Source: Photobacterium marinum (GTDB lineage Bacteria > Pseudomonadota > Gammaproteobacteria > Enterobacterales > Vibrionaceae). From it: a stretch of 64,000 bases of DNA. Each line of letters starts with the position of its first letter. The stretch's first letter is position 1. The notes beneath the pieces are model-generated. The model did not search any database. It was given only the letters and a program-made list of their open reading frames with translations, and was not told the origin of the DNA. The stretch spans positions 620,001-684,000 of the forward strand of contig NZ_AMZO01000006.1 in NCBI RefSeq assembly GCF_000331515.1, written 5' to 3'. This document shows, piece by piece, positions 62,806 to 64,000 of the stretch. The position numbers and the translations under genes were made by a program.

Positions 62806-62958
62806 CTATGGTGCCTTGAATGAGCTATTTGGGATATGTTCTTTAGCTGGTCGTTTCCGCTTTCTTTCACCGTTGTCTAACTGTAATTTTTGCCATTGAG
62901 ATATAAAAATCTTGCAAAAGTTATTGATATGGCAAAATAAGGCCATTAATTTGTTCAT
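62806..62958 (-). pseudogene. N-terminal remnant of an IS982-family transposase
   Basis: A 50-codon fragment starting MNKLMALFCHINNFCKIF and [20 protein letters not shown], which matches the opening of IS982-type transposases. It then runs into unrelated sequence and stops; the DDE catalytic region is missing. No clear terminal inverted repeats or target duplication remain, so this is an old, inactive insertion. Confidence 0.65.
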
Positions 62959-63160
62959 AGTTGGTTCTTTTGTGATTAGTGTTTCTTGGTCGAAAGATCC
63001 GAGCACGGAACCTGCTTTTAGTTCTCAAGATTCTTATCCCGAGCTCAGGTTAACTAAAAAAAATCAAACGTAACTACTAAGAAAAAGACGGATTTTCTTA
63101 TTTGTTACAACATATTTTTATCCCCTCACTATACTTTCTTATGAACATAGGAGAGGGGCC
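62959..63160. other. Short intergenic region upstream of the 82-aa gene
   Basis: About 200 bases without a gene. A promoter-like TATACT (63128-63133) lies before the ribosome-binding site. Confidence 0.3.
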
Positions 63161-63409
63161 ATGTTTATCGCGATTGAGCACGAAATCACTGATCCTGAAT
63201 TATTCTGGCAGAAAGCCAGTGGCGCGATGAGTCATCCGCCAGCGGGAATGCGGTTGCACTCCACTATGGTCAGTGAGCATCAGAAGATGTGTCAGTGCAT
63301 GTGGGAAGCTGAATCGATCGACATAGTACGCGAGTTTCTCGAACCGGAACTGGCTAATTCCTGTGTAAATACTTACTATCAGATAGATCCTGATAAGGCG
63401 ATAGGGTAG
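63161..63409 (+). CDS. Small hypothetical protein, possible ferredoxin-like fold
   Basis: An 82-aa protein, MFIAIEHEITDPELFWQKAS..., whose pattern (beta strand, helix, strand LHSTMVSEHQKMCQCMWEA, helix IDIVREFLEPELANS, strand) resembles dimeric alpha-beta barrel proteins. No function is assigned. AGGAGAGG precedes the ATG. Four cysteines include CQC (43-45 region), perhaps metal-binding. Confidence 0.65.
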   Translation: MFIAIEHEITDPELFWQKASGAMSHPPAGMRLHSTMVSEHQKMCQCMWEAESIDIVREFLEPELANSCVNTYYQIDPDKAIG

Positions 63410-63496
63410 CGGTAGTTTCGAGTTGAAAGGAAAGTGGTGAGAGGTTGATACTGGCAAGTTAAGTGAGTAACTTCCCTTCCGGAATCCAGATAAACG

Positions 63497-63522
63497 AACG
63501 GCGAGCTTAATAGCTCGCCGTT
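63497..63522. terminator. Bidirectional hairpin between convergent genes
   Basis: AACGGCGAGC pairs perfectly with GCTCGCCGTT around TTAATA. It can serve both the 82-aa gene and the convergent PmbA/TldD-type gene. Confidence 0.75.
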
Positions 63523-63587
63523 AGTATTATGAATTTCTTTTAACGCTAGTTTCTAGATATTTCTATCTCGACTCTAAACTTTGTCTT

Positions 63588-64000
63588 CTACTTCCCGGCA
63601 ATGCTCAGTTTGCTGAAGCGGATTTTTGGCGCAAAGAAATCACGTTCGTAATCGTGAGTCAGTGTATTACCCACAGCATCAATTTCTTTGATCATCTGGT
63701 AGAAGTTACCGGCCACTGTAATACCGCGTACCGGCTTGATGCGTTTGCCGTCGCGACACAGGAAGCCGCTGGCACCGAATGAGAAGTCGCCGCTGATCGC
63801 ATCAGCCCCGGAGTGAACGCCTTGAAGTTCAACTAGTTCCAGGTATTCACCTGCCGTGATTTCACCATCCGAGCTGGTTCCGGTTGCAATCATAGTATGG
63901 CGGGATGATACGCCTAAGCCACCTTTGGCTGAACGTGCAGCGTTGGCTGTGTTCTCTATACCAAAGAAGCTGGCAGTGTGGCTGTTGTGCAGCAAGCTTT
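63588..64000 (-). CDS. PmbA/TldD-family metalloprotease, 3' end (cut by window edge)
   Basis: The C-terminal part, about 137 residues, of a TldD/PmbA-type protein; the 5' part lies beyond the window. Visible are LLHNSHTASFFGIENTANAAR, MIATGTSSDGEITAGEYLEL and the conserved DAISGDFSFGASGF, then the C-terminal KPVRGITVAGNFYQM. TldD/E heterodimers degrade or mature small peptides. The ending resembles the PmbA/TldE subunit or a related single-subunit paralogue. Confidence 0.8.
   Translation of the reverse strand, partial: SLLHNSHTASFFGIENTANAARSAKGGLGVSSRHTMIATGTSSDGEITAGEYLELVELQGVHSGADAISGDFSFGASGFLCRDGKRIKPVRGITVAGNFYQMIKEIDAVGNTLTHDYERDFFAPKIRFSKLSIAGK

Overview
The window looks like a chromosomal segment of a marine gammaproteobacterium of the Vibrionaceae (Photobacterium, Grimontia or Vibrio-like). 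Pointers are a VpsR-type regulator, a DUF2960 protein, RNase II and DeaD of enterobacterial/vibrio type, NrdD/NrdG, several diguanylate cyclases and a glycine reductase cluster of the kind known from Photobacterium. All calls come from reading the sequence; no database search was run.

Region 1 (1-4875): a ModE-type regulator, then an operon of an M18 aminopeptidase and a POT-family peptide transporter. Region 2 (4876-19136): a self-contained selenium island. It holds thioredoxin reductase and thioredoxin, two tandem grdA selenoprotein genes, grdC, grdD, a selD that itself carries an in-frame UGA, grdE, grdB (UGA), a convergent grdX, two identical tRNA-Sec genes, selA and selB. Together these supply Sec synthesis, Sec decoding and the complete glycine reductase (glycine to acetyl phosphate) with its thioredoxin electron donors. 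Four in-frame TGA codons (6735, 7217, 10526, 13916) must be read as Sec, so ordinary gene callers will truncate these genes.

Region 3 (19149-33865): a Zur-box-like palindrome precedes a DUF1007/NicO metal transport pair. Then comes an 11.3-kb mobile element (about 21911-33244) inserted in a lipoprotein EEP phosphatase/nuclease gene, whose two halves rejoin in frame if the element is removed. The element has imperfect terminal and subterminal inverted repeats and a four-gene recombination operon with three large tyrosine-recombinase-like proteins. Cargo includes a PD-(D/E)XK-like protein, a LexA-box-controlled catalytically dead UmuD'-like protein, several small proteins missed by ordinary gene calling, and a membrane protein whose promoter, ribosome-binding site and first codons copy those of nrdD at 59 kb.

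Region 4 (34195-51140) is mostly core and housekeeping: a DUF4382 lipoprotein, NAD-malic enzyme, a metzincin-like lipoprotein, two diguanylate cyclases, DUF1415, RNase II, DeaD, two paralogous exported RelA/SpoT-fold proteins, HopJ and DUF2750. Region 5 (51256-57473) is a Fap-like functional amyloid locus: an outer-membrane barrel, three related amyloid-like secreted proteins, a periplasmic C39 peptidase, a double-glycine-leader protein and a VpsR-like regulator without the GAFTGA loop. Region 6 (57506-64000): a 43-aa acidic peptide gene, an EEP-family secreted protein, nrdD-nrdG with FNR- and NrdR-type sites, DUF2960, an IS982-family transposase remnant and the 3' end of a PmbA/TldD-family gene.
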